Positions 7,045-8,969 of a DNA stretch of 8,969 bases are shown here, one piece after another; the first letter of the stretch is position 1, and every line of letters starts with the position of its first letter. Made by a program: the position numbers and the translations under genes. The notes beneath the pieces were generated by a model. That model saw only the letters and a list, made by a program, of their open reading frames with translations, was not told where the DNA came from and made no database searches. The stretch is from NCBI GenBank assembly GCA_934621665.1, contig CAKTUT010000065.1, positions 1-8,969 on the forward strand, in the 5' to 3' direction. Source of the DNA: an uncultured Oscillospiraceae bacterium (lineage in GTDB: Bacteria; Bacillota; Clostridia; Oscillospirales; Oscillospiraceae).

Positions 7045-8373
7045 AAACGGCATCAAAAGCTTTTGCTGTGTTTGCTGGGACTTACGGCGTCCGTTTTCCT
7101 GTTGTCCGGATGCCTGATTAAGACGGTAGATGAGCTCTATGCGCTGCCAATCCACTCGGACGAGTATTATGATCTGCAAAGCGCCATCGATGGCGCGATT
7201 GCCGCGGGGCGGCTGGAGTACAGCGCGCCGGTTGCAGGTGTGAATCGTCAGTCGGTTCAACTGGCCGACCTTGACGGCGATGGCGCAGAGGAGGCGATTG
7301 CCTACTTGAAAGCGCCGGGCGAGCATCCGCTGTGCGCCTATATTTTCGACCATGTGGATGGCAGCTATGTCAATATTGCCATCATTGAGGGCACTGGCAC
7401 TGCGTTTGAAAGCGTGGAATATGCCCAAATGGACGGCCGGGACGGAATGGAAATTTTGATTGGCCGCAAGCTCGGCAATCAGGTTTTGCAGGCCATGAGC
7501 GTCTATGCCATACGCGACGGCCATGTGGTGGAGCTGATGAGCGCGAACTACTCCGAGTATGCGCTGACCGATCTCGATGGCGACGGACTGCGCGATGTGT
7601 TTTTGCTGCGTCTGGATGCAGACGCACATTCCGGCGTGGGGGAGCTTTACCGCTATACCGGCGATCAGATGGAGCGCGAGGCCGAGGCGTCGATGTCGCC
7701 GGGGATTACGGCGATTAAGCGCATTATTACTGGAAATCTGGCACAGAACGTTCCAGCGGTGTTTGTCGCTGGCGTCTATGACGCAGACAATCTGGTTACA
7801 GATGTATTTACACTGCAAAACGGTACATTCCGCAACATTGCAAACGCCGAGGGTATGCAGACGCTGCGCAACTATTACGTCTACGCAGCCGATATTGACG
7901 GCGATGGGCTCATTGAGCTGCCGCGGCTGCAGCCACTGACCGCCAGCACAGACAGCGCCGATGCGTATTCAATTATTCGCTGGTATAATCTTGCACTTGA
8001 CGGCGCGCAGACGGTAAAGCAGACGACCTATCACAGCTTTTCTGGCGGCTGGTATCTGGATATCCCCGAAAACTGGTGCGCGCGGCTGAGCATCAGCCGC
8101 GGTGAAGAGATCGACGGCGTGCGCGGGCTGGTCTTTTCCGAATGGAATGAAAGCACGCAGACCGCAGTGCCGATTGTGACGATCTACGCCTTTTCCGGCG
8201 ATGACCGCAACGAAACGGCTGCGTCAGACGGCCGGCTGATTCTGGCGGAAAAGGGCGAGGTTACATATGCCGCCAAGCGCGGCGAAAGCGCATTTGCAGC
8301 GCAGCTGAGCGACGAGACGCTGATTGCAATGTTTCATTTTATACATATCGACTGGAATTCAGGCGAAAGGTGA
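7042..8373 (+). CDS. Predicted lipoprotein with FG-GAP/VCBS-like repeats, function unknown
   Basis: I do not recognise a named family for this 443-residue protein. Residues 1-23 form a lipoprotein signal peptide: a basic MKRHQK start, a hydrophobic core, and a lipobox LSGC with the lipidated Cys at 24. The mature protein should therefore be anchored on the outer face of the cytoplasmic membrane. Residues 70-330 contain five repeats of about 52 residues resembling FG-GAP/VCBS propeller blades, with intact DxDGDG motifs at 76, 177 and 284. A distinct domain from about 331 begins SGGWYLDIPENW and runs through alternating short hydrophobic strands to the end, recalling the aromatic-proline openings of other clostridial lipoprotein domains. 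No catalytic motif or enzyme signature is visible. It has its own promoter, and the response regulator begins 9 nt (or 3 nt) after its stop, suggesting a role in signalling at the envelope. That role is inference. Confidence 0.85.
   Translation: MKRHQKLLLCLLGLTASVFLLSGCLIKTVDELYALPIHSDEYYDLQSAIDGAIAAGRLEYSAPVAGVNRQSVQLADLDGDGAEEAIAYLKAPGEHPLCAYIFDHVDGSYVNIAIIEGTGTAFESVEYAQMDGRDGMEILIGRKLGNQVLQAMSVYAIRDGHVVELMSANYSEYALTDLDGDGLRDVFLLRLDADAHSGVGELYRYTGDQMEREAEASMSPGITAIKRIITGNLAQNVPAVFVAGVYDADNLVTDVFTLQNGTFRNIANAEGMQTLRNYYVYAADIDGDGLIELPRLQPLTASTDSADAYSIIRWYNLALDGAQTVKQTTYHSFSGGWYLDIPENWCARLSISRGEEIDGVRGLVFSEWNESTQTAVPIVTIYAFSGDDRNETAASDGRLILAEKGEVTYAAKRGESAFAAQLSDETLIAMFHFIHIDWNSGER
7249..8031 (+). 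repeat. Five divergent ~52-residue blade-like protein repeats in the lipoprotein
   Basis: Each unit has two recognisable parts. The first is a DxDGDG-type loop followed by a hydrophobic strand: D76 (DLDGDGAEEAIAYL), 129 (QMDGRDGMEILIG), D177 (DLDGDGLRDVFLL), 231 (GNLAQNVPAVFVAG) and D284 (DIDGDGLIELPRL). The second, usually about 30 residues later, is a strand-turn element: YIFDHVDGSYV, YAIRDGHVVEL, YRYTGDQME, FTLQNGTFRN and YNLALDGAQTV. Spacings between first parts are 53, 48, 54 and 53. Units 2 and 4 have lost the acidic loop. The pattern fits FG-GAP/VCBS propeller blades, in which such loops commonly bind calcium. Boundaries are approximate. Confidence 0.65.
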
Positions 8374-8385
8374 GGAATGGAAATG
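8366..8385 (+). promoter_or_regulatory. Ribosome binding region of the response regulator gene
   Basis: AAAGG at 8366-8370 and GAGG at 8372-8375 flank or overlap the lipoprotein stop (8371-8373). GAGG is seven bases before the ATG at 8383, giving MKKVLILEDE, the usual form for this family. AAAGG is six bases before the in-frame ATG at 8377, which would add Met-Glu. Either start keeps translation coupled to the lipoprotein gene. Confidence 0.6.
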
Positions 8386-8969
8386 AAAAAGGTATTGATT
8401 CTGGAGGACGAGGTCAGCATTCGCAGCTTCGTCGTTATCAATCTCAAGCGTGCGGGCTATGAGGTCATTGAGGCTGGAACTGGTATGGAGGCACTGGAGC
8501 GCCTGAAAGAAAATCCCGACGTCGGCGTTGCAATTCTGGACATCATGCTGCCTGATATTGACGGCTTTGAGGTTTGCCGCAACATCCGCGCGACGGATAA
8601 AAAGATCGGCATTATCATGCTGACGGCAAGAAGTCAGGAGATGGACAAGATCACAGGGCTCATGACCGGCGCTGACGACTATATGACAAAGCCGTTCAGC
8701 CCTGCGGAGCTGACGGCGCGTATTGACGCGCTCTATCGCCGTATCGGGAGCGATCCTGTTGCCGACGCGGTTGAACTGCGCCTTGGGCCTTTTACGCTCA
8801 ATACCCGCAACCGCACGCTTGACAAAGAAGATAAGCGCATCAAGCTGACGCAGGTGGAATACGCCATCATGAAGCTGTTCATGCAAAATCCGGGTCGTGC
8901 GTTGTCACGTGAGGACATCCTGACGAATGTCTGGGGACGCGACTACGATGGCGAGCTGAAAATTGTGGA
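8383..8969 (+). CDS. OmpR/PhoB-family response regulator, 3'-truncated by the window
   Basis: This is a two-component response regulator acting in the cytoplasm as a DNA-binding transcription factor; 195 codons are present and no stop is reached. The receiver domain (about 1-118) has the acidic pair E8-D9, the phosphoacceptor D53 in ILDIMLPDIDGFEV, T81 in MLTAR and K103 in GADDYMTKPF, so it should be phosphorylatable. After a linker comes the winged-helix domain, with LGPFTLNTRNRTL (about 134-146), LTQVEYAIMKLF (155-166) and SREDILTNVWGRDYDGELKIV (175-195), typical of the OmpR/PhoB class. Roughly the last 30 residues, including the end of the recognition helix and the wing, fall outside the window. 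It lies 9 nt after the lipoprotein stop and probably shares its promoter. A histidine kinase is expected downstream but is not visible. The specific regulon, and hence a gene symbol, cannot be assigned. Confidence 0.93.
   Translation, partial: MKKVLILEDEVSIRSFVVINLKRAGYEVIEAGTGMEALERLKENPDVGVAILDIMLPDIDGFEVCRNIRATDKKIGIIMLTARSQEMDKITGLMTGADDYMTKPFSPAELTARIDALYRRIGSDPVADAVELRLGPFTLNTRNRTLDKEDKRIKLTQVEYAIMKLFMQNPGRALSREDILTNVWGRDYDGELKIV

Noticed and set aside
6961..7818. Minus-strand open frame (285 codons) opposite the lipoprotein gene
   Set aside because: The + strand frame has a signal peptide, lipobox, ribosome binding site, promoter and internal repeats; the minus frame has none of these.

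Overview
The window reads as an ordinary bacterial chromosome segment from a GC-rich member of the Clostridia, most likely an Oscillospirales/Ruminococcaceae-type gut Firmicute. The evidence is the gene order murB-rapZ-yvcK-whiA-dnaE, strong AGGAGG-type ribosome binding sites, TTG used as a start, and protein sequences of clostridial character. The genus cannot be fixed by eye. All supported genes are on the + strand. No RNA gene, mobile element, CRISPR array or phage trace is visible.

Bases 1-3464 hold a tightly packed run: the 3' part of murB, then rapZ (yvcJ), yvcK and whiA. dnaE (3470-6952) follows whiA with a 5-nt gap, and its ribosome binding site lies inside the end of whiA. Gaps are a few bases or the genes overlap, so the five genes are probably one transcript. 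Functionally they join a peptidoglycan precursor enzyme (MurB), two proteins known elsewhere to respond to amino-sugar metabolites (RapZ, YvcK), a DNA-binding cell-division/chromosome-segregation factor (WhiA) and a replicative-type DNA polymerase (DnaE). DnaE keeps a complete set of PHP metal ligands and a QIDLF clamp-binding motif.

An 89-nt gap (6953-7041) follows. It has no convincing terminator but carries a good extended -10 promoter at 6973-7001. This promoter starts a second unit: a TTG-initiated lipoprotein of unknown function (7042-8373), then an OmpR/PhoB-type response regulator (from 8383, cut by the window end). The lipoprotein ectodomain contains five repeats of about 52 residues resembling FG-GAP/VCBS propeller blades, three with intact DxDGDG motifs, and then a separate C-terminal domain. 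The pairing suggests an envelope sensing or signalling module whose histidine kinase would lie downstream of the window.

Nothing here amounts to a clear new system. The lipoprotein/response-regulator pair is the least understood part and the best place to look further.
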